Shown: positions 32,139 to 40,361 of the stretch, in pieces
Position numbering within the stretch: the first letter of the stretch is position 1
How the letters are laid out: every line of letters begins with the position of its first letter
Assembly (NCBI GenBank): GCA_964449325.1
Contig: CAYUYJ010000009.1
Location: 45,344-109,343 of the forward strand
Length of the DNA stretch: 64,000 nucleotides
From: RGIG3002 sp964449325
GTDB lineage: Bacteria; Bacillota; Clostridia; Lachnospirales; Lachnospiraceae
Direction of reading: 5' to 3'
The notes under the pieces: model-generated
Seen by the model: only the letters and a program-made list of their open reading frames with translations
Database searches by the model: none
What the model was told of the DNA's origin: nothing
Position numbers and translations under genes: made by a program

Positions 32139-32890
32139 GAAGTCTCCTTTCTTTTCAAATAAATATCAGCAAGCAGCGTAGTAAAGATAAACCATACTAA
32201 GGAAAGCAGAAGCCCGGACAGATATACGGACGGGTCTGCAAGGGGATTGTTGTCGGGTACGGGCAGTCCGTTTGGCTGAATATGAAGCAACGGACACATC
32301 AGCCTGCCGGGAAAGGCAGCGGGATACAGCCACCAAAAACGCTCCGGTGCGAAGAGAACAATTCCCAGTTCTGATAAAAGAATGCCTGAGAAGACACAGA
32401 CAAACATACCAAAACGGTCGCTAAGTAAAAATAACAGCGGAATTTCCCATATAAAGGTTATGGTTAAAATCAGAGCCCCTAAAAATCCGCTCATGAGAGA
32501 AATGGTTGTGCCGAACAGGAATCCCAATATGCCCGCCCCCAAAAACAGAATCAGATTAGAAAAAAGCAGACAACAGGCACAGTAAAGCAATTTACCGAAA
32601 AAGATTCTTCTTGTCGGGGAAGAAAGGGAAACTACATGATAATATTTTATTTTTTTATCCTTTTTTATTTGCAGATAACAAAGAAGAGACAGCATACCGG
32701 GAAGCATGGTGCTGTACCACCAGTTCCAGGCTCCTGAAGGCAGGGCATCTGCTATGTCACCTGTCAAAACAAGCGCGATAAGCAGAGTAAGTGCGGGAGC
32801 AATAATCGGAAGAAATTTTACAAAGGTACGCTTGAATTTTAAATGTTCTGCATAAAGCAGCCGGAGTATCGGGAGTCTTGATTCTGTCAT
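32135..32890 (-). CDS. Lantibiotic-protection ABC permease, LanE-like
   Basis: A 251-residue six-segment membrane protein. It starts with LRLLYAEHLKFKRTFVKFLPI and carries the WNWWYSTMLPGMLSLL loop and KIKYYHVVSLS, both typical of MutE/EpiE-type subunits. It overlaps the ATPase gene by 4 bases and the second permease by 4, so all three are coupled. The order ATPase, permease E, permease G equals LanFEG and CprABC loci. Confidence 0.83.
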   Translation of the reverse strand: MTESRLPILRLLYAEHLKFKRTFVKFLPIIAPALTLLIALVLTGDIADALPSGAWNWWYSTMLPGMLSLLCYLQIKKDKKIKYYHVVSLSSPTRRIFFGKLLYCACCLLFSNLILFLGAGILGFLFGTTISLMSGFLGALILTITFIWEIPLLFLLSDRFGMFVCVFSGILLSELGIVLFAPERFWWLYPAAFPGRLMCPLLHIQPNGLPVPDNNPLADPSVYLSGLLLSLVWFIFTTLLADIYLKRKETS

Positions 32891-33600
32891 GAAAAATCAC
32901 CGCCTTTTTTGTTTTCTTTTACAATTTGCATAAATAACTGTTCCAAATCTTCATTAGGGTCCAGTTTCCCCTGAAAGCCAAGAACACCGCCCGCAAGTAT
33001 GCCGATATGGTCTGCGGTCTGCTGCACTTCGGTAAGAATGTGACTGGATAAAATTACAGTAATCCCTTCCTTGGGGAAGGAACGAATCAATTCCCGAAGT
33101 TCTTCTATTCCTAACGGGTCCAGTCCGTTTGTTGGCTCGTCAAGGATGAGCAGTCGGGGGTGGTTTAACAGAGCAAGAGCAATGCCGAGGCGCTGTTTCA
33201 TACCAAGGGAGAACTGACCGGATTTTTTCTTCCCGGTATGGTCCAAGTGAACAAGACGAAGGACTTCTTCTATACGATTTCTTTCTTTTAAGCCCAGAAG
33301 TGTGGCGCGGACTTTCAAATTTTCATAGGCGGTCAGATTCTCATAAAGAGGTGGTGTCTCAATCAAGGCACCAATCTGAGCAAGGTCTGCCCTATGAAAC
33401 GGGTGGGAGTCGAACGCTATCGCACCGGAGGAAGGCTTTAATATACCGGTTACCATTTTGAGGATAGTAGATTTTCCGGCACCGTTCGGGCCGAGCAGTC
33501 CGTACACCGTATTTTCTTCAATGGTCAGAGAAACTTTATTTACCGCAGTCTGTTTCCCAAAGGTTTTGCAAAGATTGGTTGTTTTTAATATTGCACTCAT
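32887..33600 (-). CDS. Lantibiotic-protection ABC ATP-binding protein, LanF-like
   Basis: A 237-residue ATPase with Walker A GPNGAGKST, the IGALIETPPLYENLTAYENL Q-loop region, signature FSLGMKQRLGIA and Walker B LLILDEPTNGLDP. The glutamate in the loop IGALIETPP is the so-called E-loop of LanF proteins. It is the first gene of the exporter operon. In Clostridioides difficile the like-ordered CprABC with CprRK gives resistance to nisin-type peptides, so this is probably an orphan immunity module. Confidence 0.9.
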   Translation of the reverse strand: MSAILKTTNLCKTFGKQTAVNKVSLTIEENTVYGLLGPNGAGKSTILKMVTGILKPSSGAIAFDSHPFHRADLAQIGALIETPPLYENLTAYENLKVRATLLGLKERNRIEEVLRLVHLDHTGKKKSGQFSLGMKQRLGIALALLNHPRLLILDEPTNGLDPLGIEELRELIRSFPKEGITVILSSHILTEVQQTADHIGILAGGVLGFQGKLDPNEDLEQLFMQIVKENKKGGDFS

Positions 33601-33623
33601 ATTTTGTCCTTTCTTTTTGATAT

Positions 33624-33673
33624 AAGATTGTTATAAGAGGAAGATAACAGAGAAATTTAAAGATTGTATAAAG
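33624..33673 (-). promoter_or_regulatory. Direct repeat upstream of the LanF-like operon
   Basis: On the minus strand CTTTATACAATCTT (33673-33660) and CTTATAACAATCTT (33637-33624) are repeated 36 bases apart, just before the ATPase start. OmpR-type regulators bind direct repeats, so this may be the site of the linked response regulator. Spacing is longer than one or two turns, so it is a suggestion. Confidence 0.4.
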
Positions 33674-33787
33674 ATTTTATGTTACAGTATTCTTTTTTTC
33701 TTTTTACTCTTATATATAAAGTCCGTTTTTTTGGACACTTAGTAAGGTATTATTAGTTTAGCAGTTGAGGGAACAAGAAAGATGACC

Positions 33788-33842
33788 TTGACAAAAACGA
33801 ACAAATGTTTTATTGTATTTACACAAACAAGAACAGATGTTC
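33788..33842 (+). promoter_or_regulatory. Promoter with two LexA (SOS) boxes
   Basis: TTGACA (33788-33793), 17 bases, TATTGT (33811-33816). CGAACAAATGTTTT (33798-33811) lies between the two boxes and matches the Gram-positive LexA box CGAACRNRYGTTYC at 13 of 14 places. A second box GAACAGATGTTC (33831-33842) lies just downstream of the start site and fits the GAAC-N4-GTTC core exactly. Double boxes over the promoter are typical of tightly LexA-repressed genes. Confidence 0.85.
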
Positions 33843-33873
33843 TCATAAAACAAAGAGAAAGAAGGATGGAATT

Positions 33874-34248
33874 ATGAGAAAAAGTTTTTGGACAGCGGCA
33901 GTTCTGCTGATTGTTATTACCGTATTTTTCATGGGAGAAACGGTGGAAAGTCAGGCAAAATCAAAATTGAAAGCGGAAAGCAGCATTTATCATGAAATGG
34001 AAAAGGAATATTTGAAAAACACACGAACAATCTTGAAAGAAAAGGGCTACGAAAACAGTGGAATAAACATGACCAAAACCATTGATGAAGAAGGCAACCG
34101 AACCTATACGGTAAAAATTCATAATAGTAAAATAAATGCGCTGGGGGAGGCAGAGAAAGAAAGTCTTCTTGAATGCCTTAAGAGTCTGCAATTTGCCGAC
34201 GAAGAGTGTGGATTTTACCATGAATTTCTTGTCGTTTCAAACGAATAG
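33874..34248 (+). CDS. Small exported or membrane-anchored protein under SOS control
   Basis: A 124-residue protein of no family I recognise. It has an N-terminal hydrophobic segment (about 6-22) that is either a signal peptide or anchor, then a soluble extracytoplasmic part with a lysine/glutamate-rich helix (LKAESSIYHEMEKEYLKN) and the strand pair RTYTVKIHNSKINAL. A short size, a single N-terminal membrane segment and LexA control recall the SOS cell-division inhibitors YneA/SosA, but there is no LysM domain. I chose ATG 33874, behind AGAAGGA. Function as a damage-induced division or envelope factor is inference. Confidence 0.65.
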   Translation: MRKSFWTAAVLLIVITVFFMGETVESQAKSKLKAESSIYHEMEKEYLKNTRTILKEKGYENSGINMTKTIDEEGNRTYTVKIHNSKINALGEAEKESLLECLKSLQFADEECGFYHEFLVVSNE

Positions 34249-34341
34249 GAGAATGACAAATTTTCAGTTTTGGATTATAATCATAAGCAGTATGAGTGGG
34301 TGAAACCAAGGACTTTTTACAGAAAGGACAGAGCAAAAATA

Positions 34342-34878
34342 ATGCGCGAGAATCCAAAACCACAGGAAATATACAGACATTTTAAAGGAAATTTCTATCA
34401 GATTGTTACTTTAGCAAAGCATTCGGAAAGCGGAGAAACACTTGTTATCTATCAGGCACTTTACGGAAACTGTCCGGTTTATGCAAGACCGCTTGCGGAA
34501 TTTATGAGTGAGACAGACAAGAAGAAATATCCGCAGACTTTGCAGCATTACCGTTTTGAAAAGGTTGCAGGAATGGGAGAGACCGGAATGGATATACAAT
34601 CAGAAAATTGTACAGAAACCGGTAATGTCCGGATAATATCGGAAGAACAGGAACTGAATATAGACCCGTTAGTAATGGAATTTCTGGACGCAGACAGTTA
34701 TGAGCAAAAGCTGAATATTTTAGCCGCACTGCATTGCAGAATTACGAATGAGATGATTGATACAATGGCAGCCGCATCGGATATTGAAATCAATGCCGGA
34801 GATGTGGAGGAGCGATATGAAGCATTAAAAAACTGTATGCTGACATTAGAAAAGTATGAGTGTAACCGCCTCAGATAA
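34342..34878 (+). CDS. DUF1653-containing protein
   Basis: A 178-residue protein. Its N-terminal third is a DUF1653 domain: IYRHFKGNFYQIVTLAKHSE, then ETLVIYQALYG and VYARPLAEFM. The C-terminal part (about 100-178) is helical and acidic and looks like a domain seen in clostridial versions: FLDADSYEQKLNILAALHCR. Function is unknown. I prefer ATG 34342; a TTG at 34270 is in frame, but the residues before MRENPKPQEIYRH look unlike the family. A single promoter or read-through from the SOS gene may serve it. Confidence 0.75.
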   Translation: MRENPKPQEIYRHFKGNFYQIVTLAKHSESGETLVIYQALYGNCPVYARPLAEFMSETDKKKYPQTLQHYRFEKVAGMGETGMDIQSENCTETGNVRIISEEQELNIDPLVMEFLDADSYEQKLNILAALHCRITNEMIDTMAAASDIEINAGDVEERYEALKNCMLTLEKYECNRLR

Positions 34879-34960
34879 TGTCATGCGGTAAGTCATAGTC
34901 TTTCCGTTACTGACCAAAAGAAATGCGAATAAGCAGAAACTGTGGAAGTGAGGAAAGGTT

Positions 34961-35944
34961 ATGGGAACAGGGTTGGAAAACAAAATTGTAGTCGGTATTT
35001 CTTCAAGAGCATTGTTTGATCTTACAAAGGAGAACAGAATTTTTGAAGAACAGGGTGTCGATAGTTATTGTGCCTATCAGGTAGCTCATGAAAATGAGAT
35101 TTTAAAGCCGGGCGTAGGTTTTTCGCTTGTCAAGGCTCTTTTGGAATTGAATAAGCTGCAGGAGGGAACAGAGAGGGTAGAAGTGATTATTATGTCCAGA
35201 AACAGCCCGGACACTTCTCTCAGAATATTTAATGCAATCAGACATTATCGGCTTGGCATTACTCGGTCTGTGCTTACAAGCGGTTCTTCGCTTGCTCCTT
35301 ATTTAAAAGCCTTCAAAACGGATTTGTTTCTTTCCATGTGTGAGGAAGATGTTCAGGCGGCAGTGGATGCGGGAATAGCAGCGGGAATTCTTTGCGGGAA
35401 TACAGCCGGAAAATCCGGAGAAAGCTGGGAAGTGGCAGACAGTGGGGAAAAGGGACCAATCAAAATTGCTTTTGATGCTGACTCCGTAATTTTTTCTGAC
35501 GAGGCCGAGCGTATATTTCAAAGGAATGGGCTTCATGCTTTTGAAGAAAATGAACGTGTAAACGCAAGAAAACCGCTTATGGAAGGACCTTTTGCCAATC
35601 TGGTAAAAGTAATATCAAGTCTGCAAAAAGAATTTTCACCGGAGGAAGTGCCGATACGAACGGCACTGGTGACAGCAAGGTGTGCTCCTGCCCATGAGAG
35701 GGTAATACGCACTTTGCGGGAATGGGGAGTAAGAATTGACGAGGCATTTTTCCTTGGCGGGATAGAAAAGAAAGAGGTTTTGAAAGCGTTTGGCGCGCAT
35801 ATATTTTTTGACGACCAGAGCATACATACGATATCGGCATCGGAGGTAGTACCGGCTGCAAGAGTTCCGATACCGATACAGAAAAGAGCAGAGAAAGACG
35901 CTTATGTTATAGAGCAGATTGGAAGCAGGCTTGCAGTTGTTTAG
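34961..35944 (+). CDS. 5'-nucleotidase (PF06189 family)
   Basis: A 327-residue cytosolic nucleotidase-like protein. The opening VVGISSRALFDLTKENRIFEEQG and the strings GVGFSLVKALLELN, VIIMSRNSPDTSLRIFNAI and IAFDADSVIFSDEAE are hallmarks of PF06189, with the HAD-like DxD-type acid in FDADSV. It removes phosphate from nucleoside monophosphates in the family's studied members. It starts with ATG behind GAGGAAAGG and ends 31 bases before the SfsA-MutY fusion. Confidence 0.87.
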   Translation: MGTGLENKIVVGISSRALFDLTKENRIFEEQGVDSYCAYQVAHENEILKPGVGFSLVKALLELNKLQEGTERVEVIIMSRNSPDTSLRIFNAIRHYRLGITRSVLTSGSSLAPYLKAFKTDLFLSMCEEDVQAAVDAGIAAGILCGNTAGKSGESWEVADSGEKGPIKIAFDADSVIFSDEAERIFQRNGLHAFEENERVNARKPLMEGPFANLVKVISSLQKEFSPEEVPIRTALVTARCAPAHERVIRTLREWGVRIDEAFFLGGIEKKEVLKAFGAHIFFDDQSIHTISASEVVPAARVPIPIQKRAEKDAYVIEQIGSRLAVV

Positions 35945-35975
35945 TGAAGAGGCTGCAGGCAATATGAGGATGAAA

Positions 35976-37817
35976 ATGAAATATGAAAAGATAGAGAAAG
36001 GGCGCTTTTTAGAGCGCCCAAACCGCTTTATTGCCTATGTGGAAATAGAAGGAAAAAGGGAAAAGGTACATGTGAAAAACACAGGACGGTGTCAGGAACT
36101 TCTCCTTCCGGGAGCAGAGGTGTATCTGGAAAAGTGTACAGAGCCGGAAAACAATGCTTTGCAAAGGAATGCAAGCAGCACAGGGCAACAAAAAAGTAAG
36201 GACAGTAACATAAAGAAACGGAGTACGGCATATGATTTGGTTGCAGTAAGGAAGCAGAAGCGGATAGTAAATATGGATTCCAATGCACCTAATAAGGCAG
36301 TAGGAGAATGGCTGGCGGCCGGAGGACTTTTCAAGAATGTGGGGCTTCTTCGTCCGGAGACAACCTACGAAAACTCCCGGTTTGATTTTTATGCTGAGTA
36401 TGAAGAGCAGGGACAGATAAAGAAGGCCTTTATTGAAGTCAAGGGTGTAACCTTGGAAAAGGATAATATTGTCAGCTTTCCGGATGCTCCGTCGGAGCGT
36501 GCCGTAAAACATGTACAGGAATTGGTAAAAGCGAAGCAGGAAGGATATGATACCTATATTCTGTTTGTAATACAGATGAAGGATGTGGAATTTTTCATAC
36601 CGAATGAGGCAACACAGCCGGAGTTCGCGGCGGCTCTTCGGGAAGCGAAAAGAGCAGGTGTATCTGTGAAGGCATTCGATTGTCTTGTGACGGAAAACAG
36701 CATGGAAATCAGAAAGGAAGTTCCGGTGGTATTATCGGTGGAGGAACGTATCAGTCAGCCACTTCTTGCGTGGTATGATAAGGGACATCGGATTTTACCG
36801 TGGAGAGAGGAGCCTACGGGCTATCATGTCTGGGTGTCGGAAATCATGCTGCAACAGACAAGAGTAGAGGCTGTGAAGCCATATTATGAAAGATTTCTTA
36901 AGATTTTACCGGATATTACCTCTTTGGCTGGCGCAAATGAAGATGTTCTGCTAAAATTATGGGAGGGACTTGGTTATTACAATCGGGTTCGTAATATGCA
37001 AAAAGCTGCAAAGATGATTGTGGAACAGTATGGCGGCAGTATGCCGGAGGACTATGAAGAACTGTTAAAGCTTCCGGGGATAGGCAGCTATACGGCAGGA
37101 GCAATTTCTTCGATTGCTTATGGAAAAAAAGTACCTGCGGTAGATGGAAATGTTCTGCGTGTGATTGCCAGATTACGTATGGATGAGGGGGATATCTTAA
37201 GTACAGCGGTAAAAAAACGGGTGGAGCAGGATTTGCAGGAAGCCATGTCAAAGGAACGGCCGGGGGATTTTAATCAGGCAATGATGGAATTAGGGGCAAT
37301 GGTGTGCGTGCCAAACGGCAGGGCGAAGTGTACGGAGTGTCCGCTACAACATTTTTGTCGGGCATCCCTGAATGACCGTGTATCGGAATTCCCGGTAAAA
37401 GCAGGAAAGAAACCGAGAATGATTGAAAAGAAGACGATTCTGCTGATTAAGGATGAAAACCGCGCGGCACTTCGTAAAAGACCGGATAAGGGACTTTTGG
37501 CCGGTTTATATGAGTTCCCTTCCTTGGAAGGATACAAAACGAAGGAACAGGTGCTTGCCGCCCTAAAGGAATGGGGGCTGAATCCGATTTTTATTCAGAC
37601 GTTGGAACCGTCAAAGCATATCTTCAGTCACAAGGAGTGGCATATGAAGGGTTATGCCGTAAGGGTGGATGAACTGATGCCCATCATGGGCGAAAAGCAG
37701 GGACTTTTGTTCGTGGAACCGCAGGAAACCGAGGAAAAATATCCGATTCCTTCAGCTTTTGCCGCTTATACAAAATATCTTAACATTAAACTCGGAAATG
37801 AGAAGTTTAAAAAATAG
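35976..37817 (+). CDS. SfsA-MutY fusion: nuclease-like domain plus adenine DNA glycosylase
   Basis: A 613-residue fusion. Residues 1-250 are SfsA (GRFLERPNRFIAYVEIEG; HVKNTGRCQELL; RFDFYAEY with D137; AFIEVKGVTL), a PD-(D/E)XK-like nucleic-acid protein. It carries an insertion of about 26 residues (56-82) between strands. Residues 258-613 are MutY, the glycosylase that removes A opposite 8-oxoG: catalytic E289 in SEIMLQQTR, helix-hairpin-helix LPGIGSYTAGA, D390 in VDGNVLRV, 4Fe-4S cysteines C444, C452, C455, C461, then a Nudix-like C-terminal recognition domain. I chose ATG 35976, as SfsA proteins begin MKYE; ATGs at 35964 and 35970 are possible. Confidence 0.92.
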   Translation: MKYEKIEKGRFLERPNRFIAYVEIEGKREKVHVKNTGRCQELLLPGAEVYLEKCTEPENNALQRNASSTGQQKSKDSNIKKRSTAYDLVAVRKQKRIVNMDSNAPNKAVGEWLAAGGLFKNVGLLRPETTYENSRFDFYAEYEEQGQIKKAFIEVKGVTLEKDNIVSFPDAPSERAVKHVQELVKAKQEGYDTYILFVIQMKDVEFFIPNEATQPEFAAALREAKRAGVSVKAFDCLVTENSMEIRKEVPVVLSVEERISQPLLAWYDKGHRILPWREEPTGYHVWVSEIMLQQTRVEAVKPYYERFLKILPDITSLAGANEDVLLKLWEGLGYYNRVRNMQKAAKMIVEQYGGSMPEDYEELLKLPGIGSYTAGAISSIAYGKKVPAVDGNVLRVIARLRMDEGDILSTAVKKRVEQDLQEAMSKERPGDFNQAMMELGAMVCVPNGRAKCTECPLQHFCRASLNDRVSEFPVKAGKKPRMIEKKTILLIKDENRAALRKRPDKGLLAGLYEFPSLEGYKTKEQVLAALKEWGLNPIFIQTLEPSKHIFSHKEWHMKGYAVRVDELMPIMGEKQGLLFVEPQETEEKYPIPSAFAAYTKYLNIKLGNEKFKK

Positions 37818-37870
37818 GAGTATACAAATAAGGGAAATGTTTGTGCCAAAAGGGCACGAAAGGAGTAAGT

Positions 37871-38896
37871 ATGAAATTATTATCCGTAACCGTTCCGTGT
37901 TATAATTCGGAAAATTATATGAAAAACTGTGTGGATTCTCTGCTGGCAGGCGGAGAAGATGTGGAAATTATTATTGTTAACGACGGGTCAAAGGACAGAA
38001 CCGCACAGATTGCCGATGAATATGCTGCGAAATATCCGACAATCGTAAAGGCAGTACATAAAGAAAACGGCGGACACGGCTCAGCGGTTAATGCAGGAAT
38101 TGACCATGCAACCGGACTATATTTTAAAGTTGTGGACAGTGATGACTGGGTGCAGGAAGCAGCTTACAAAAAGATTTTGGATACGCTTCGGGAACTGACC
38201 GGAGGAGAAAAAAGTCTGGATATGTTTATCAGCAATTTTGTTTATGAAAAAGAAGGTGTAAAGCGGAAAAAGGTTATGCGTTATCATCGTACTCTGCCGG
38301 AAAATCAGATTTTTACATGGAGTGATGTAAAGCATTTTAAAAAGGGACAGTATATTTTGATGCATTCGGTTATTTTTCGGACAAAGCTTTTAAAGGAATG
38401 TAATCTTCGGTTGCCTGAAAAGACATTTTATGTGGATAATATTTTCGTATTTGAGCCACTTCCTTTTGTAAGGAATATGTATTATTTGGATGTGAATTTT
38501 TATCGTTACTATATCGGACGTGAAGATCAGTCGGTGAATGAAACTGTGATGATTTCAAGAATCGACCAGCAGGTTCGTGTAAATAAGCTGATGATAGATT
38601 TTTACGTGGCACATAAGCAGTTATTTTCCAACAACAGAAAGCTCGGAAAGTATATGTTTAATTATTTGGAAATCATTACAACGATTTCATCGGTATTGTT
38701 AATCCGTTCCGAGACAGAGGAAAATCTGGAGAAGAAAAAGGAGCTTTGGAACTATATCAAGCAAAGTGACAGACTTCTGCATTTTCAGCTTCGTCACGGA
38801 ATAATGGGAAGAGCTATGAATCTGCCGGGAAAAGGTGGACGGAAGATTTCAGTAGAAGGGTATAAAATCTGTCAGAAATTTTTTAATTTTAATTAA
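37871..38896 (+). CDS. Family 2 glycosyltransferase
   Basis: A 341-residue GT2 enzyme. The GT-A domain opens with LLSVTVPCYNSENYMKNCVDSLL and contains IIIVNDGSKDRT and the metal site VVDSDDWVQE (DxD at about residue 93), with acceptor-side residues through 220. No membrane segments are present. It transfers a sugar from a nucleotide donor, probably to a surface polymer or lipid, but the acceptor is unknown. I chose ATG 37871, behind AAAGGAG; an in-frame start at 37841 lacks a site. Confidence 0.9.
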   Translation: MKLLSVTVPCYNSENYMKNCVDSLLAGGEDVEIIIVNDGSKDRTAQIADEYAAKYPTIVKAVHKENGGHGSAVNAGIDHATGLYFKVVDSDDWVQEAAYKKILDTLRELTGGEKSLDMFISNFVYEKEGVKRKKVMRYHRTLPENQIFTWSDVKHFKKGQYILMHSVIFRTKLLKECNLRLPEKTFYVDNIFVFEPLPFVRNMYYLDVNFYRYYIGREDQSVNETVMISRIDQQVRVNKLMIDFYVAHKQLFSNNRKLGKYMFNYLEIITTISSVLLIRSETEENLEKKKELWNYIKQSDRLLHFQLRHGIMGRAMNLPGKGGRKISVEGYKICQKFFNFN

Positions 38897-38911
38897 TTTT
38901 GCGGTGGTAGT

Positions 38912-39724
38912 ATGTTCAGAATAGGCGAGTTTTCAAAATTGACACAGGTATCTGTAAGGATGTTACGATATTATGATGAAGCAGGACTTTTGAAACCGGT
39001 TGAGGTGGATAAATGGACCGGATATCGCATGTATTCTGTGGAACAAATACCTGTCCTTAACAGAATCATTTATTTACGGGATAGTGGATTCGGCGTTTCA
39101 GAGATTGCAGATGTGCTTGATAAAAGCGAGGAATTTCTTATAGAGCAGCTTGACAGGAAATATGCGGAAATAGAAGCGGCCATTCAAAATGAACATGAAA
39201 AGTTAAGAAAGATAACCCTTGCTAAGAAGGAAATTCAAGGTGGAAAAAGTGACATGCATTATAATATTTCCATCAAATCAATTCCCGGTTATCAGGTATT
39301 GTCTTTGCGAAGAGTAATACCTGATTATTATGCAGAGGGAGCATTGTGGAAAGAACTTTCCGCATTTGCAAAACAAAAACAGATTGCAATTTCAAGCAAC
39401 ACATTCTCTATTTACCATGATAAGGAATATAAGGAAAAGGATGTGGATGTTGAATTGTGCGTTCACGTCAATAAAATGGCGGAAAGTACCGGTGATTTTT
39501 CTTATCGAAATACAGAGCCTGTTCCGTTTATGGCATGTACTATGGTATATGGTGATTTTTCCAATATTGCCGGTGCCTATCTGAATTTTGCAAACTGGCT
39601 GCAACAAAACAGTCGTTACCGGATGAAGGGAGAAACAAGGCAGATAGTACATCGCGGACCTTGGAATGAGAGCAATTCCGACCAATACCTGACCGAACTG
39701 CAAATTCCGTTAGAACAAAGATAA
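38912..39724 (+). CDS. MerR-family regulator with GyrI-like effector domain
   Basis: A 270-residue BmrR-type regulator. The MerR HTH and wing are residues 1-70 (FRIGEFSKLTQVSVRMLRYYDE; GYRMYSVEQ), with a coiled coil at 75-110 and a GyrI-like ligand domain at 115-270 (MHYNISIKSIPGYQVLSLRR). Ligands of this class are often multidrug-like compounds. It activates from promoters with long 19-bp spacers, and one such promoter lies immediately downstream (39740-39770), so its target is probably the next gene. Confidence 0.9.
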   Translation: MFRIGEFSKLTQVSVRMLRYYDEAGLLKPVEVDKWTGYRMYSVEQIPVLNRIIYLRDSGFGVSEIADVLDKSEEFLIEQLDRKYAEIEAAIQNEHEKLRKITLAKKEIQGGKSDMHYNISIKSIPGYQVLSLRRVIPDYYAEGALWKELSAFAKQKQIAISSNTFSIYHDKEYKEKDVDVELCVHVNKMAESTGDFSYRNTEPVPFMACTMVYGDFSNIAGAYLNFANWLQQNSRYRMKGETRQIVHRGPWNESNSDQYLTELQIPLEQR

Positions 39725-39739
39725 TTACCAACGCCTCTG

Positions 39740-39770
39740 TTGACTCTGACACAGTGTGAGGGAGTATGGT
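39740..39770 (+). promoter_or_regulatory. MerR-type promoter with 19-bp spacer
   Basis: TTGACT (39740-39745), a 19-base spacer CTGACACAGTGTGAGGGAG (39746-39764) and TATGGT (39765-39770). The spacer holds an imperfect dyad around ACACAGTGT. A 19-base spacing with a dyad is the hallmark of promoters twisted open by MerR-family activators, such as the one encoded just upstream. Confidence 0.75.
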
Positions 39771-39801
39771 GTAATCACATCAAAAAACAGGAGGATAAAA
39801 T

Positions 39802-40278
39802 ATGAGCAATTTTACAGTCAATTCTATTGGCAAGGTTTGTAACAATGAAAACGGAACTTTTATTCAGGTGGATGAAAAATACATCCCTGCATTACAGGCT
39901 TTGGAGGGATTCAGCCATATTAATGTTCTGTGGTGGTTTAGTGATTGCGACAGGGAGGAGTTGAGGAATGTACTGGAAACACAGCAACCATATAAGAGAG
40001 CTCCCGAAATTATGGGGATTTTCGCTACCAGATCTCCCATGCGCCCGAATCCAATTGCATTAACAGCGGTGGAAGTGATTCATATTGATTATCAGCATGG
40101 TTTGATTCAGATTACATTTATTGATGCTAATGACAATACCCCTGTTCTTGACATTAAACCCTATACTCCCAGTCTTGACAGGGTGGAAGATCCAAACGTC
40201 CCGGAGTGGTGCAGTGAGTGGCCGAAAAGTACAGAGGAATCCGGTGATTTTGATTGGGAATCCGTGTTTAATTTTTAG
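39802..40278 (+). CDS. trmO: TrmO/YaeB-type tRNA methyltransferase (TsaA-like)
   Basis: A 158-residue member of the TsaA/UPF0066 family. It carries VDEKYIPALQALEGFSHINVLWWF and the hallmark GIFATRSPMRPNPIALT, then LDIKPYTPSLDR. In E. coli TrmO methylates the N6 position of threonylcarbamoyl-adenosine 37 in tRNA-Thr. Short single-domain versions like this one occur across Firmicutes and Archaea, and not all have been tested. It is placed behind a MerR-type promoter, so its expression may be drug- or stress-inducible. A terminator follows. Confidence 0.85.
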   Translation: MSNFTVNSIGKVCNNENGTFIQVDEKYIPALQALEGFSHINVLWWFSDCDREELRNVLETQQPYKRAPEIMGIFATRSPMRPNPIALTAVEVIHIDYQHGLIQITFIDANDNTPVLDIKPYTPSLDRVEDPNVPEWCSEWPKSTEESGDFDWESVFNF

Positions 40279-40293
40279 GAATGTTGTGTTATT

Positions 40294-40335
40294 AAAAAAG
40301 ACGGGCAAAAAGCATTTGCTTTTTACCCGTCTTTT
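40294..40335 (+). terminator. Bidirectional terminator between trmO and PAP2 genes
   Basis: AAAAAAGACGGG and AAAAAGC pair with GCTTTTT and CCCGTCTTTT around a short ATTT loop. T-runs exist on both strands, and the flanking genes converge. Confidence 0.9.
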
Positions 40336-40361
40336 GTGCGCCTTACGTCGCACGTTCAAGA

